64,000 bases of DNA from Pseudobdellovibrionaceae bacterium (GCA_947462815.1 CANHQR010000005.1:1-64000); one strand, 5' to 3'. Shown: positions 7,483 through 17,105, counted from the first letter of the stretch. The notes: generated by a model from the sequence alone, not told the origin. Numbers and translations: made by a program.

Positions 7483-9468
7483 ATGCGTGAAGTGATTGAA
7501 TCCGAAAAGCCCAGTTCGGCGATGAACAGCGAGTTGAGGGCTCCTCGAATCCAAGTTCTGCCATCGGAAGTGATCGATCAGATCGCCGCGGGTGAAGTGG
7601 TCGAGCGTCCATCCCACCTGGTGAAGGAGTTGGTCGAGAACGCACTCGATGCGGGCGCCAATCAGGTATTGATCGAAGTTTCGGATTCAGGTCGCGATGT
7701 CGCTGTGACCGACAATGGACGAGGTCTCAGCGCGGATGAGTTACCTTTGGCGCTCGCCCGACACGCGACCAGCAAAATTCAAAGCGCTGAAGATTTGTGG
7801 CGCTTGGGTTCGTACGGCTTCCGGGGTGAAGCGCTGGCCTCGATCGGTGCGGTGAGTGAACTCTCGATCACATCACGAACCTGCGATCTAACGTCGGCGC
7901 ATCGAATTTTGAATCGCTTCGGTCAGGTCACTTCGGTTGAGGCGGCTGCTGGGAATGAAGGAACTCGCGTTCAAATGCGGGAATTGTTTGCGAACGTACC
8001 GGCTCGATTGAAGTTCCTGAAAAGTGAGACGGCGGAGTTTGGGCAGATCAAGAACGTCGTGCGCGCGATGAGCCTGGCGCGTCCCGAGGCCCAGCTCAAG
8101 CTCAAGCTCAAATCAAAATTGGAATTGGATTTTCCTTCGCAGTCGAGCGCCTCTGAAGCGGGTGGCGCGCTAGAAGCCTTTCGTCGACGCGCTGAAGCCG
8201 TGCTGGGTGTTCGACTTTATGCCGTAGAGTCCGAGCCTGCCTCCCATCAAGGCCTTTACGTGCAGATCGCTTATGCAGGTCCGCAAGATGTTTCGGGTCA
8301 ATCGCGAGGCATTTGGATTTTGGTTCAGGACCGTTGGGTTCAGGACCGCTCTCTTCAGCAAGCCGTGATGGAGGCCTATCGCGGACTTCTCATGCACAGT
8401 GAATATCCCCTGGCCGTCGTTCGGGTGAAGGCGCCTCCGGCCGATGTCGACGTCAATATTCATCCGACGAAGTCGCAAGTGAAGTTTCGCGATCCGGCCT
8501 TAGTCTTCAAAGCCGTTCACCGAACCCTGCGATCTGCAATTGAGACCGCGCCATGGCGCGCTCATGGCGAGAGAGCCGGCATTGTAGCGGCAGTTCGAGA
8601 CTTTGCTGAAAAGTCGCTAGTCGACTCCGTTGCACCTCATTTTCCGGTCTCTGTTCAAGACCTCACGCGGCCCTATGAAGCCACATCGCCAGCCCGCCAA
8701 GAAGGTGGAAGCGTGGCCAAGCCGGCGAGTCCGTCAGCGAGCTTTCAAAACATGCCCGTGAACTCGCATCTGCGTTTTGAATCGCCAGATTTGAGTCGCG
8801 TGAGTTTTCCGCCCAAGGCAGATCTCGCGACGAATTTGAGAAGTGCCGAGGAAGTGAAGGCGGGTGGGGGAGTTTGGTCAAAGCTCCAAGTGTTGGCTCA
8901 AGCCCATCTAACCTATCTGGTGTGTCAGGATGCTGACCGCATCGTTTTTGTCGACCAGCACGCCGCTCATGAGCGAGTGGCCTACGAACGATTGATGCGA
9001 GCCTGGCGAGAGAAGTCGACGCTTTCGAAGCTCGAAACTCAAGCGCTCTTGATTCCAGCTTTGTTTGATTTGGAGGCTGAGGCCGCGGATCAACTGGAGT
9101 CGATGCGCGATGATTTACAGGCGCTGGGCTTTGAAGTGGAGCGCATGGGGCCAACCCAGATGGCGCTGCAGTCCTTGCCGGCACTCGTCAAGGAGAGTGC
9201 GGCGATTGAGGGCCTGGCTCGATTGGCCAATCGCGCCCTCGCACAAGGTAGCAGCACAAGTCTTGAGGATGCCGTCAGTGACGTCATGGCACGCATGGCC
9301 TGCCATTCGGTGGTGCGTGCGGGACAAGCGTTGGGCCTTACGCAAATGCGGGAGCTCCTCGAGCAAATGGACGAGTTCCCGCTTTCAAGCTTTTGCCCTC
9401 ATGGCCGGCCTGTCTCGGTGGAATATCCTTTGGCTCAACTTGAGCGCGACTTCGGCCGTCGGGTATGA
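7483..9468 (+). CDS. mutL: DNA mismatch repair protein MutL (endonuclease type)
   Basis: A 661-residue GHKL-ATPase mismatch-repair mediator that links MutS recognition to strand removal. The N-terminal ATPase motifs are intact: ELVENALDAGA, DNGRGLSADEL, ARHATSKI and GFRGEALASI. A variable linker (encoded around 8560-8870) leads to the C-terminal dimerisation domain. That domain carries DQHAAHERVAYE (near 8953-8990), which matches the DQHA-x2-E-x4-E endonuclease motif of MutL from organisms without MutH, and CPHGRP near the end. The start is either ATG 7483 or ATG 7522; the latter would be closer to typical N-termini. The stop overlaps the miaA start (ATGA). Confidence 0.95.
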   Translation: MREVIESEKPSSAMNSELRAPRIQVLPSEVIDQIAAGEVVERPSHLVKELVENALDAGANQVLIEVSDSGRDVAVTDNGRGLSADELPLALARHATSKIQSAEDLWRLGSYGFRGEALASIGAVSELSITSRTCDLTSAHRILNRFGQVTSVEAAAGNEGTRVQMRELFANVPARLKFLKSETAEFGQIKNVVRAMSLARPEAQLKLKLKSKLELDFPSQSSASEAGGALEAFRRRAEAVLGVRLYAVESEPASHQGLYVQIAYAGPQDVSGQSRGIWILVQDRWVQDRSLQQAVMEAYRGLLMHSEYPLAVVRVKAPPADVDVNIHPTKSQVKFRDPALVFKAVHRTLRSAIETAPWRAHGERAGIVAAVRDFAEKSLVDSVAPHFPVSVQDLTRPYEATSPARQEGGSVAKPASPSASFQNMPVNSHLRFESPDLSRVSFPPKADLATNLRSAEEVKAGGGVWSKLQVLAQAHLTYLVCQDADRIVFVDQHAAHERVAYERLMRAWREKSTLSKLETQALLIPALFDLEAEAADQLESMRDDLQALGFEVERMGPTQMALQSLPALVKESAAIEGLARLANRALAQGSSTSLEDAVSDVMARMACHSVVRAGQALGLTQMRELLEQMDEFPLSSFCPHGRPVSVEYPLAQLERDFGRRV

Positions 9469-10424
9469 AGGCGCGACGGCTCGCCGCACTTGTCGGCCCG
9501 ACGGCAACGGGAAAAACCGCGCTCGCCATCGAGGTGGCGGAAGCCCTGCGTGAATCGACGTCGCCGCGTGAGCTCGAAATTCTTTCCTTTGATAGCGTGC
9601 AATTTTACCGAGAACTTGTGATCGGCTCGGCACGACCCACGGCAGAACAATTGCGTCGAGTTCGACATCACATGATCGGTCATCAGAGCCTTCGCGAGGA
9701 AATGACGGCCGGTCGATTTGCCACCCAGGCGCAGGATCTGATGGCGCAGGCTTCTACTTCGGTCGATTTTTTGATTGTCGGAGGTAGTGGTTTTTATTGG
9801 CAGGCCTTGGAGCGAGGCGTGCCCGATGTGCCGGCCTCAACGCTGGAGTCGCGCGCCCGGATTGAGGCCTATGTCGCCGAAGTCGGGATCGAGGCGGCTT
9901 ACGCGCGTTTGGTTTCGCGAGACGCCGAGGCGGCTCGTCGGATTCACCCTCATGACCACTACCGGATCACCAGGGCATTAGAGATTCTTTCGACGCTGCC
10001 GGAAGGAGAAACTTGGTCGGCGCGGAGGGCTCGTCATGAAAGCGCGCCGGCGCAAGTCGCCGTCCGAGCCAAGGTGGGATTGGAGCTCTCGCGGGAGGAT
10101 TTGGAAAAGCAGGTCGCCGCGAGGACATCGCAGATGTTGGCGCAGGGGCTCCTGGATGAAGTCCGCAATTTGTTGGCGAGTGGCGTGATTTCGAGCGAAG
10201 AGCCGATTTCAGGCCCGCTCTCCAGCGTGGGATACTTCGAAGCCATCTTAGCGCTTCGGGAGGGATGGGGGCAGAAACAGCTCCATCAGGCTATTTGCCA
10301 GAGCACCCTTCGCTTAGCGAAGAAGCAGAAGACTTGGTTTCAGCGAGATCCCGAGATTCAATGGTTCGACGCCAAGCGCGATATCGCCCGAGCTCGAGAA
10401 GTTTTGGTCGCGGCCTTCACTTGA
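9465..10424 (+). CDS. miaA: tRNA dimethylallyltransferase MiaA
   Basis: A 319-residue enzyme that transfers the dimethylallyl group of DMAPP to A37 of tRNAs reading UNN codons. Visible features: P-loop GPTATGKTAL near residue 12, the FDSVQFYREL and GSARPT substrate loops, GGSGFYWQAL, and the downstream DHYRITRALEI helix. Length fits the family. It starts inside the mutL stop codon (ATGA overlap), a well-known neighbourhood for miaA. Its substrate DMAPP would be supplied by the mevalonate genes further along this window. Confidence 0.95.
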   Translation: MKARRLAALVGPTATGKTALAIEVAEALRESTSPRELEILSFDSVQFYRELVIGSARPTAEQLRRVRHHMIGHQSLREEMTAGRFATQAQDLMAQASTSVDFLIVGGSGFYWQALERGVPDVPASTLESRARIEAYVAEVGIEAAYARLVSRDAEAARRIHPHDHYRITRALEILSTLPEGETWSARRARHESAPAQVAVRAKVGLELSREDLEKQVAARTSQMLAQGLLDEVRNLLASGVISSEEPISGPLSSVGYFEAILALREGWGQKQLHQAICQSTLRLAKKQKTWFQRDPEIQWFDAKRDIARAREVLVAAFT

Positions 10425-10455
10425 CTCGTCTGAGCCGCGCCTTGAAACTCCGAGC

Positions 10456-11310
10456 ATGCGAAGTATGACGGGTTTCGGCCAGGTTGGCGATCTATCACTC
10501 CGAACAGTCAACGGTCGCTTTCTCGAAATTCGCCTTCACACGCCGCGAGAGTGGGGTGAATTGGAAGCGGAGATTCGTGCGCGAGTACAAAGTCAGGTGG
10601 CGCGAGGCACCTTGGATTTGTATGTCAATCGCGGCAAGACGGGCTCGATTGCCCCCGCACATTTTGAAGTGAACATCGAGGCGGCACAAAGATATTTGGC
10701 CGCGGCCAAAGAGTTGGCCCGAAAGACCAAAGTCCAAGGTGAAGTTTCGCTCGCGCAGCTTCTGCAAGTGCCCGAAGTGTTGCGTAGTGTGCACGAAGAG
10801 ACTCTCAGTGCGGAGAAGAAGCGTCAAATCTTGAAGCAACTCGATCAGGCGTTGGCCAAATTGGATTTGGAGCGTCGTCGTGAAGGTGAATCGATTCGTC
10901 GCGAGTTAAAGTCGCTCTTGCAATCCCTTCGCGGCGTTCTCAAAAAAGTCGCGATGATGGCGGAAAGTTCGCCCGAAGATCTGCGAGCGCGTTTGAAAGC
11001 GAGACTTGAGCGAGTCGGAGCTGAGGCCGGTGTTGATGAGCAGCGCTTTCACCAAGAGTTGGCGATTTTGATCGACCGAGGTGATATTCGCGAAGAGATC
11101 GCGCGTCTGCAAGAGCACATTAAAGCTTATGCGGCCCTTCTCGATCAGAAGGATGCCGTGGGTAAAAGTCTCGACTTCTATGCTCAGGAACTTCTTCGCG
11201 AGGTCAATACGATTGGCTCGAAAACACAAAATGCCGAGCTCACTCGGCAGGTCGTGTTGGCGAAATCCATCGTCGAAAAAATTCGCGAGCAGGTGCAAAA
11301 TGTTGAATAA
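10456..11310 (+). CDS. YicC-family endoribonuclease-like protein
   Basis: A 284-residue protein starting MRSMTGFGQ, the family signature N-terminus, with the conserved C-terminal segment (RGDIREEIARLQEHI, GKSLDFYAQELLREVNTIGSK, then a KSIVEKIREQVQN-type end). YicC proteins have been linked to RNA decay and stationary-phase survival. The position just before gmk and rpoZ is the usual one for this family and supports the call. Only 31 bases separate it from miaA and 28 from gmk, so all are probably in one transcript. Confidence 0.93.
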   Translation: MRSMTGFGQVGDLSLRTVNGRFLEIRLHTPREWGELEAEIRARVQSQVARGTLDLYVNRGKTGSIAPAHFEVNIEAAQRYLAAAKELARKTKVQGEVSLAQLLQVPEVLRSVHEETLSAEKKRQILKQLDQALAKLDLERRREGESIRRELKSLLQSLRGVLKKVAMMAESSPEDLRARLKARLERVGAEAGVDEQRFHQELAILIDRGDIREEIARLQEHIKAYAALLDQKDAVGKSLDFYAQELLREVNTIGSKTQNAELTRQVVLAKSIVEKIREQVQNVE

Positions 11311-11338
11311 GAACAGCGTGAATTAAGAGGGCGGCGCG

Positions 11339-11929
11339 ATGAACTCAGCCGGCAAGGCGCAACCGACCAGCGGACCTATGATCATCATTGCGGCTCCCAG
11401 TGGCGCGGGTAAGTCGAGTTTTGTCGAGCGCATTTGTCGCGAGATGCCCATCTTGGTGGACACGGTCACCTACACCACGAGGGCGATGCGAGCCGGGGAA
11501 TCGGAAGGCCATCCCTACCACTTCGTCACGCGCGAGGACTTCGAAAATAAGATCGCTGAGGGCTTTTTCGTTGAGTGGGCGCATGTCCACACCAACATGT
11601 ATGGAACACCTCTTCATCAATTGGTGGACGCTTGGCGCGATGGCAAGGTGATCATCATGGATGTGGACGTCCAGGGCGCCGCGACCTTTAAGGCCAAGTA
11701 TCCCTCCTCCGTGGGGATTTTCATCCTCCCCCCTTCGATCGAAGAGTTACGTCGGCGGGTGACCAAACGTGATGGCGGGCCACCGCGAGATTTGGACGTT
11801 CGGATGAAGAATGCTGAGAGGGAGATCGCTTTGGCCGGGGGGTTTGATCACCAAATCGTCAATGATGAGTTCGAATCCTCTTACGCGAGGTTTAAGAAAC
11901 TGGTTGAAACCATCATTCAAGGCGGGTAG
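11339..11929 (+). CDS. gmk: Guanylate kinase
   Basis: A 196-residue kinase that phosphorylates GMP to GDP. P-loop [10 protein letters not shown] lies near residue 19; the GMP-binding segment [20 protein letters not shown] and the ILPPS...LRRRVTKR lid region follow. A GAGGG ribosome-binding site sits seven bases before the ATG. It lies between yicC and rpoZ, the common order. Guanine nucleotides made here feed (p)ppGpp metabolism by the Rel protein encoded just downstream. Confidence 0.96.
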   Translation: MNSAGKAQPTSGPMIIIAAPSGAGKSSFVERICREMPILVDTVTYTTRAMRAGESEGHPYHFVTREDFENKIAEGFFVEWAHVHTNMYGTPLHQLVDAWRDGKVIIMDVDVQGAATFKAKYPSSVGIFILPPSIEELRRRVTKRDGGPPRDLDVRMKNAEREIALAGGFDHQIVNDEFESSYARFKKLVETIIQGG

Positions 11930-11940
11930 TTTCCGAGTCT

Positions 11941-12177
11941 ATGGCTCGAGTTACAGTTGAAGATTGCCTAGACAAAGTTGAAAATCGGTTTGCCTTGGTC
12001 CTTTTGGTCTCGAAGCGCTCCAAGCAGCTGCTTCGTGGTTCCAATCCTACGGTTGCGGGTAAGCAGAACAAATATGTGGTGACCGCACTTCGTGAAGTCG
12101 CTGCTGGCAATGTTCGCTTCGAGGCCGTGGATGAAGCTGAGCAAATTGCTCAGGTTGAATCTGATCTCAATCGTTAA
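11941..12177 (+). CDS. rpoZ: RNA polymerase omega subunit
   Basis: A 78-residue protein with the omega-subunit pattern: [20 protein letters not shown], then RSKQLLRG and the [13 protein letters not shown] helix. Omega chaperones the beta-prime subunit and forms part of a (p)ppGpp binding site in proteobacteria. It starts 11 bases after gmk and sits before the Rel/SpoT gene, the conserved gmk-rpoZ-spoT arrangement. Confidence 0.94.
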   Translation: MARVTVEDCLDKVENRFALVLLVSKRSKQLLRGSNPTVAGKQNKYVVTALREVAAGNVRFEAVDEAEQIAQVESDLNR

Positions 12178-12431
12178 ACTCATTGAGATTCTTTGGCGTG
12201 AGCCCCTGGCTCCAATTGCCGCTATGCGTTATTATTTTTCGATGCTCTCTTCGCCCTCGGTGCTCGCCATTCTGAGATGCCCGAAGCCGTCGGGTGCTGC
12301 CACCAGTTGGGCTGACAGGTGAATGGGGTTGTGGACGCTTCCCTAAGGCCTGAGGTTTTCGAGGGTTTTGGTTTTTTTGTCGTCGTGGGTCTTTGTTTTA
12401 TGGGGCCATCGACCGATAAGCTGGAAGCATC

Positions 12432-14648
12432 ATGGCAGAGCATGCAGCGGCGGAACTCCTCTCTGAACAGTCCCCTGAGTCCATCGAGGATCTCCTCGCG
12501 CGGGTTAAATCCTATGATCCGTCGGCCGATGTCGCACTCATTGAAAAAGCCTATAAGTTTTCCGAGCGAGCTCACGAGGGACAATTTCGACGAAGTGGCG
12601 AGCCCTATGTCACACATCCTCTCGGTGTTGCGGCCATCTTAGGCGAACTGCGCTTGGACACGGCCACGATCATCACGGGCCTGCTCCACGATACCGTCGA
12701 AGACACGCATGCGACCCTGGAGGACGTCGAGCGCGAGTTTGGAAAAACCGTGGCCGAACTTGTGGATGGCGTGACGAAGATTTCCAGAATGAGTTTTCGT
12801 TCGACGCATGAAAAGCAGGGCGAAAACATTCGCAAGATGATCGTTGCGATGGGTAAGGATGTGCGTGTCGTTCTGGTTAAGCTCGCGGATCGTTTGCACA
12901 ACATGCGGTCCTTGTCCCACATGCCCTATGAAAAGCAGCTCCGTATTGCGCAGGAGACATTGGATATCTACGCGCCGCTTGCCGGTCGTTTAGGTATCAT
13001 GTCGTTAAAGATCGAGCTCGAGGATTTGTCGCTGCGCTTTGCGAAGCCCGACATGTACTATCAGCTTGCCAGTCAGATCGCTAAAAAGAAGGCCGAGCGT
13101 GAGCGTTACATCGATGATGTGAAGCGACTTCTGACTCAGGAGCTATCGCAGAGAACGAAGATCAAATTTGATATCTTCGGGCGCCCCAAGCACTTGTACT
13201 CGATTTACAAAAAGATGCAGTCGCGTCAGCTCGACTACGAGCAGATTCATGATCTTCTCGCGTTTCGCGTGATCGTCGACACGGTCGGTGAGTGCTATGA
13301 AGTTTTGGGCCATGTGCATGCGTTGTTTAAGCCCGTACCCGGTCGTTTCAAAGATTTCATCGCGATGCCAAAGGTGAACAACTATCAAAGTTTACACACC
13401 ACAGTGATCGGACCGGGCGCTGAGCGAATCGAAATTCAGATTCGTACGCGCGACATGCATTTGGTGGCCGAGCGAGGAATCGCCGCGCATTGGAAATACA
13501 AAGAAGGCGCTAAGGTTTCCGTCGATGAGCGCAAATTTGATTGGTTGCGCGATCTGGTATCTTTGCATCAGCAGGTCCGCAATGCTGACGAATTCCTTGA
13601 AACCGTGAAAACGGATTTGTTCGATCGCGAAATTTACGTGTTCACTCCGAAAGGTGAGGTTCGGGAGTTGCCGGATGGGGCGACCCCCATCGACTTTGCG
13701 TATGCCGTGCACACCGATGTCGGACATCACTGTGCCGCGGCTCGAGTCAATGGCCGCCAAGTGCCATTGAAAACAAGACTGAAAAATGGCGACACCATCG
13801 AGATCATCACGTCCCCCAACCAGCAGCCGTCCAAGGATTGGCTGAAGAACTGTGTCACCACGCGAGCCAAATCGAAGATTCGCTGGTGGGTCACGAATGA
13901 AGAGCGAAAGCGCGCTTTGGGCTTAGGGCAGGACCTTTTGGAGAAAGAGTTTGCCAAGTATCGGATCGCGAAAGATCGGCACCTGCGCCCGACGCCCGAG
14001 TTGGATGCCGTCACGCGAAAGTTTAAGGTGCATGACTTGGATGATCTCCATGTGCAGATCGGCTACGGCAAACTCACGCCGCTCGAGGTCCTGCAGGCTT
14101 TTGTTCCGGACCTCAACCTGAAGTTGCAGGATACAGAGCCCGAGCAGCCCAAAACTTTTTTGCAAAGAGTATTCAACAATGTTTCCAAGCGAAATCAAAA
14201 GTCGAAGTCCATCATCAAAGTGGACGGTATGGATGACTTGTTGGTGCGGTTTGCGCGTTGCTGCAATCCCATTCCGGGTGATCCGATCCTTGGTTTTATC
14301 ACCCGTGGGCGAGGTATCACGATTCATCGATCAGATTGTGAGCGGGCCTTTGAGGTGGATAACGAACGTCGGATTGACGTCGAATGGACAGTTGCCAGCG
14401 CCCCGGAGGGTGTGACGCGAAATGCTCGTTTGCGAGTCATTTCCCAAGACATTCCAGGCTTACTCAAATCGATGACAGAGGCCTTTGCGGCTCGAAGTGT
14501 AAATATCTTGAACGTTCAGGCCCGCACCACAAAAGATCGCAAGGCGGTTTGCCAGTTTGAGATCTCCGTGCGAGATACTCAGCAGCTGACTCAGGTCACG
14601 GCCGATCTCCAAAAGATTCCCGGCATCATCGCTGTCGACCGGTTTTAG
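12432..14648 (+). CDS. Bifunctional (p)ppGpp synthetase/hydrolase (Rel/SpoT type)
   Basis: A 738-residue long RSH protein. The hydrolase domain is intact: His62, the HD pair at 86-87 in LLHDTVEDT, and LADRLHNM near 148. The synthetase domain follows (HLYSIYKKM, KVNNYQSLHTTV, EIQIRTRDMH, GIAAHWKYKEG). A TGS domain (IYVFTPKGEVRELPDGATP), a Cys-containing ZFD/helical part (RCCNPIPGDP) and a C-terminal ACT domain complete the usual order. It would make and degrade the stringent alarmone on ribosomes. With a single long RSH here, 'rel' or 'spoT' are both possible names. A 254-bp gap without visible genes separates it from rpoZ. Confidence 0.95.
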   Translation: MAEHAAAELLSEQSPESIEDLLARVKSYDPSADVALIEKAYKFSERAHEGQFRRSGEPYVTHPLGVAAILGELRLDTATIITGLLHDTVEDTHATLEDVEREFGKTVAELVDGVTKISRMSFRSTHEKQGENIRKMIVAMGKDVRVVLVKLADRLHNMRSLSHMPYEKQLRIAQETLDIYAPLAGRLGIMSLKIELEDLSLRFAKPDMYYQLASQIAKKKAERERYIDDVKRLLTQELSQRTKIKFDIFGRPKHLYSIYKKMQSRQLDYEQIHDLLAFRVIVDTVGECYEVLGHVHALFKPVPGRFKDFIAMPKVNNYQSLHTTVIGPGAERIEIQIRTRDMHLVAERGIAAHWKYKEGAKVSVDERKFDWLRDLVSLHQQVRNADEFLETVKTDLFDREIYVFTPKGEVRELPDGATPIDFAYAVHTDVGHHCAAARVNGRQVPLKTRLKNGDTIEIITSPNQQPSKDWLKNCVTTRAKSKIRWWVTNEERKRALGLGQDLLEKEFAKYRIAKDRHLRPTPELDAVTRKFKVHDLDDLHVQIGYGKLTPLEVLQAFVPDLNLKLQDTEPEQPKTFLQRVFNNVSKRNQKSKSIIKVDGMDDLLVRFARCCNPIPGDPILGFITRGRGITIHRSDCERAFEVDNERRIDVEWTVASAPEGVTRNARLRVISQDIPGLLKSMTEAFAARSVNILNVQARTTKDRKAVCQFEISVRDTQQLTQVTADLQKIPGIIAVDRF

Positions 14649-14739
14649 GTGGAATGCCAGACCTGCAGAACCCATTTGAAAGCCGGACTTGAAATGGGAT
14701 TCGTTGGGAGTTCGAGACAGGTCATAGGGGGGATCCTTT

Positions 14740-15189
14740 ATGCATTCGAAGATCACATGGAAGGGTAAGTCGGAGCCGATGCGCTTCACGGAAGGTGAAG
14801 GCGAAAGCTATGTCTCAATGGATTCGCCAGCTCCTTTGGGCAAAGGTGTCGGACGATCGCCCAAGCAGTTGATGCTGTCATCGATCTGCGGATGTACGGC
14901 GATGGATGTGATCGCCTTACTGAAGAAGTACAGACAGGAAGTGACTTCTTTCACCTGCGAGGCTGAGGCTGAGCTCACGGAGGCGCACCCGAAGATCTTC
15001 AAGCAGGTGAATGTCACCTATCACCTCGAAGGGCCCTTGGATCTTGAGAAGGTCAAAGAGGCAGCGCGCCTCTCGATGACTCAGTATTGTGGGGTGACGG
15101 CTATGGTGGCGAAGGCCGCGCCGGTCCGCTACACGATCATGGTCAATGGACAGGCGATTGTGCGCGATGCCGTCGCCTTCAACTCATAG
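14740..15189 (+). CDS. OsmC-family peroxide-reducing protein
   Basis: A 149-residue protein with the two conserved redox cysteines of OsmC/Ohr-like proteins: SICGCTAMDV near 47-56 and TQYCGVTAM near 118-126. The N-terminus has the family beta-sheet (KITWKGKSEPMRFTEGEG). Ribosome-binding site GGGGGGA lies just before the ATG. It probably reduces organic hydroperoxides in the cytoplasm using a dithiol reductant; which subfamily (OsmC, Ohr or YhfA-like) was not resolved. It converges with the beta-barrel gene that ends ten bases downstream. Confidence 0.88.
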   Translation: MHSKITWKGKSEPMRFTEGEGESYVSMDSPAPLGKGVGRSPKQLMLSSICGCTAMDVIALLKKYRQEVTSFTCEAEAELTEAHPKIFKQVNVTYHLEGPLDLEKVKEAARLSMTQYCGVTAMVAKAAPVRYTIMVNGQAIVRDAVAFNS

Positions 15190-15198
15190 TCAGGGGTT

Positions 15199-16128
15199 TC
15201 AGTATTGAAATCCCAGACCGCCGCGGATTGCGATGAAGTTTGTCGAAACTTCGTTAGACGGGGGGAACAAGCCATATTCTGCGGTGAGTTGGAAATAGCT
15301 CGACGAGCCCATGGCCATATTGGCGCCGAGGCCGGCGAAGAACACTGTCGTCGACGAGATTCTATTCACATCCAGAATGTTGGAGGTCTTTGATAGCGGG
15401 AAGTGAATGCCCATGCCGCCCAGGAGAAAGGGTGCAAATCCGCCGTCCGAGAAGGTGTAGCGGAGCAGCAAGTCGATTGTGGCGTACATGATCTCGGTCT
15501 TAAAGGCGTCCTTTTTGACGTTAAACTGCTCCGCTCCTCCGCGCCCCAAAAGTCCGACGCTCGATGAGATCGGGATGTCGATGAATCCCTTCGCTGAGAA
15601 TCCTGATCCGCTCATCGCCACCGTTGCAGTACCGGTCGGTGTCACAGACTGACTGTCCATGCCAAAGCCGAGCAGGACGCCGTAGGTCGTGTCCATGGCC
15701 TTCATGACCGATTTGCTGCGAGCTGATTTCTTTGATGTATTGGACCCGCGCGGAGATTTTCGTTGTGCCTCGCTGGCCGTTGCATCGTCGTATTCCGAAG
15801 CGTCCGCTGTTTGAGAGGAAGCTGCGGAGGTCCCGCCGCGGGCTTGCAAGAGCATGCCTTCTTTAGCTCGACCCTTGGCGACGCGACCGGAAGCTCGCCG
15901 ATCTTTGATGCGAACAATTTGAATCAAAGCTTTGCGCTTCCCATCTTCCACAGCGAAAAACTGTGCGCCCGAGGACGGGAGCTCTTCGCCATCGTCGAAC
16001 TCGACAATGACTTGTGCGCCTTTGACCTTGGTGATGCTCGCGGCTTGAGCCTCGAGTGATAAGAGACTGGCTTCGAGCAGCCATCCGCAAAGCATGACAA
16101 TCAGAAAGCTCGCAAAGTGTCGCCGCAT
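15199..16128 (-). CDS. Outer-membrane beta-barrel protein with N-terminal soluble domain
   Basis: A 309-residue exported protein: signal peptide about residues 1-30 (cut near AQA), a small beta-rich region (ITKVKGAQVIVEF to about 90) and a Ser/Lys-rich linker (100-140). The rest is a predicted barrel with alternating strands (YGVLLGFGM, GFSAKGFIDIP, VGLLGRGG, TIDLLLRYTFSDGG, FAPFLLGGMGIHF) ending GGLGFQY, an aromatic C-terminus suited to BAM insertion. The soluble part plus barrel resembles the protein at 6111. Function unknown. Confidence 0.75.
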   Translation of the reverse strand: MRRHFASFLIVMLCGWLLEASLLSLEAQAASITKVKGAQVIVEFDDGEELPSSGAQFFAVEDGKRKALIQIVRIKDRRASGRVAKGRAKEGMLLQARGGTSAASSQTADASEYDDATASEAQRKSPRGSNTSKKSARSKSVMKAMDTTYGVLLGFGMDSQSVTPTGTATVAMSGSGFSAKGFIDIPISSSVGLLGRGGAEQFNVKKDAFKTEIMYATIDLLLRYTFSDGGFAPFLLGGMGIHFPLSKTSNILDVNRISSTTVFFAGLGANMAMGSSSYFQLTAEYGLFPPSNEVSTNFIAIRGGLGFQY

Positions 16129-16146
16129 GGTGAAACCTCTCTCGCT

Positions 16147-16458
16147 TCAGTCTAAGTCGAGAGGCTGCGCGGAGGCAGGATTTGACCGCGATGAGGCTTC
16201 GATCCGGACGAGAGTCCAAGAGCCTCGTTCGAGATCCCAGCAGAGTTGAGAGCGAGGGGATGTGCAAATCCAGGCGCTGGTCGAATTCACTTGCAGGCGG
16301 GCCTGTTGATCAAAGTCTTCGCGATCCTGATTGCGGTAGAGTGAACAGCCGCTCAGAGCAACCGAGATAATCAGGATGCCGTGAAGTCGATGGGAGAGAC
16401 GACGTGCCTCGATGTCCAATTGAGCCGTCGAAAAAAGGAAAGGGACAGGCTTTCGCAT
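16147..16458 (-). CDS. Small lipoprotein, 103 aa
   Basis: Not recognised beyond its export signal. A hydrophobic segment ends in VALSGC (Cys about residue 38), a good lipobox, preceded by a basic N-terminus. The mature part is about 65 residues with two further cysteines (WICTSPRSQLCWD). An AAGGGA ribosome-binding site lies just before the ATG. It sits between ssb and the beta-barrel gene on the same strand and ends 18 bases before the latter, so the two may be co-transcribed. Confidence 0.65.
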   Translation of the reverse strand: MRKPVPFLFSTAQLDIEARRLSHRLHGILIISVALSGCSLYRNQDREDFDQQARLQVNSTSAWICTSPRSQLCWDLERGSWTLVRIEASSRSNPASAQPLDLD

Positions 16459-16552
16459 GTCCCTTGAGTGTCACAAGTCTTTGAGGTCCGTGTCACGCTC
16501 GCGGTGAATTCGGGCTGCGCGTGACGTTTCTGAGAGTCGCCTTAGGCTGCGC

Positions 16553-16987
16553 TCAGAACGGAATATCTTCAGAGGTGTCAAAGCTCGGTTCTGGGCTAAA
16601 GTCTTGGAAGGCTTCGCCACCCGCGCTGGAGCGCGGAGCGGCCTCAGCTCGTTCGCCAGGTCCACCCAGGAACTGCACAGTCGATGCGACCACTTCCGTC
16701 GAGTAGCGCTTTTGTCCTTGTTGGTCTTCCCAAGATCGAGTTTGCAGTCGGCCTTCGACGTAGACTTGGCGGCCTTTGGCCAAATGACGGCCACAGATTT
16801 CGGCCAACTTTCCCCACACGACAACTCGATGCCATTCCGTGCGTTCTTGCTTTTGGCCTTCTTTGTCCACCCACTGCTCGCTGGTGGCAATGCTCAGGCG
16901 AGTGACGGTGCCTCCGTTACCCACTTGCTTTGTTTCCGGATCCGCCCCCAAGCGACCCACGATAATGACCTTATTGACGCCTGCCAT
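16553..16987 (-). CDS. ssb: Single-stranded DNA-binding protein
   Basis: A 144-residue SSB with one OB fold: [44 protein letters not shown] short disordered linker (about 110-137) leads to the acidic tail ending EDIPF, the conserved site that recruits repair and replication partners. A GAGGGG ribosome-binding site precedes the ATG. A 16-bp palindrome about 100 bases upstream may be a regulatory site. The gene stands between the type II secretion operon and the small lipoprotein. Confidence 0.96.
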   Translation of the reverse strand: MAGVNKVIIVGRLGADPETKQVGNGGTVTRLSIATSEQWVDKEGQKQERTEWHRVVVWGKLAEICGRHLAKGRQVYVEGRLQTRSWEDQQGQKRYSTEVVASTVQFLGGPGERAEAAPRSSAGGEAFQDFSPEPSFDTSEDIPF

Positions 16988-17089
16988 TTCCCCTCACTTC
17001 TTCCGGCTCATGCTCGGTCTATGAACGCGCAGTCCACAGGCCCGAGCGGTTGGCAAATTGCCCGATGGGCGCCGGATGCCCGGTTATGG

Positions 17090-17105
17090 TTTTCAGTGCT
17101 GAAAA
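17090..17105. promoter_or_regulatory. Perfect palindrome upstream of ssb
   Basis: TTTTCAG-TG-CTGAAAA, seven-base perfect arms, 103 bases upstream of the ssb start and between gspN and ssb. It could be an operator for ssb (SSB genes are often DNA-damage controlled). It does not match the TTAC-N3-GTAA LexA motif described for Bdellovibrio. Confidence 0.45.
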
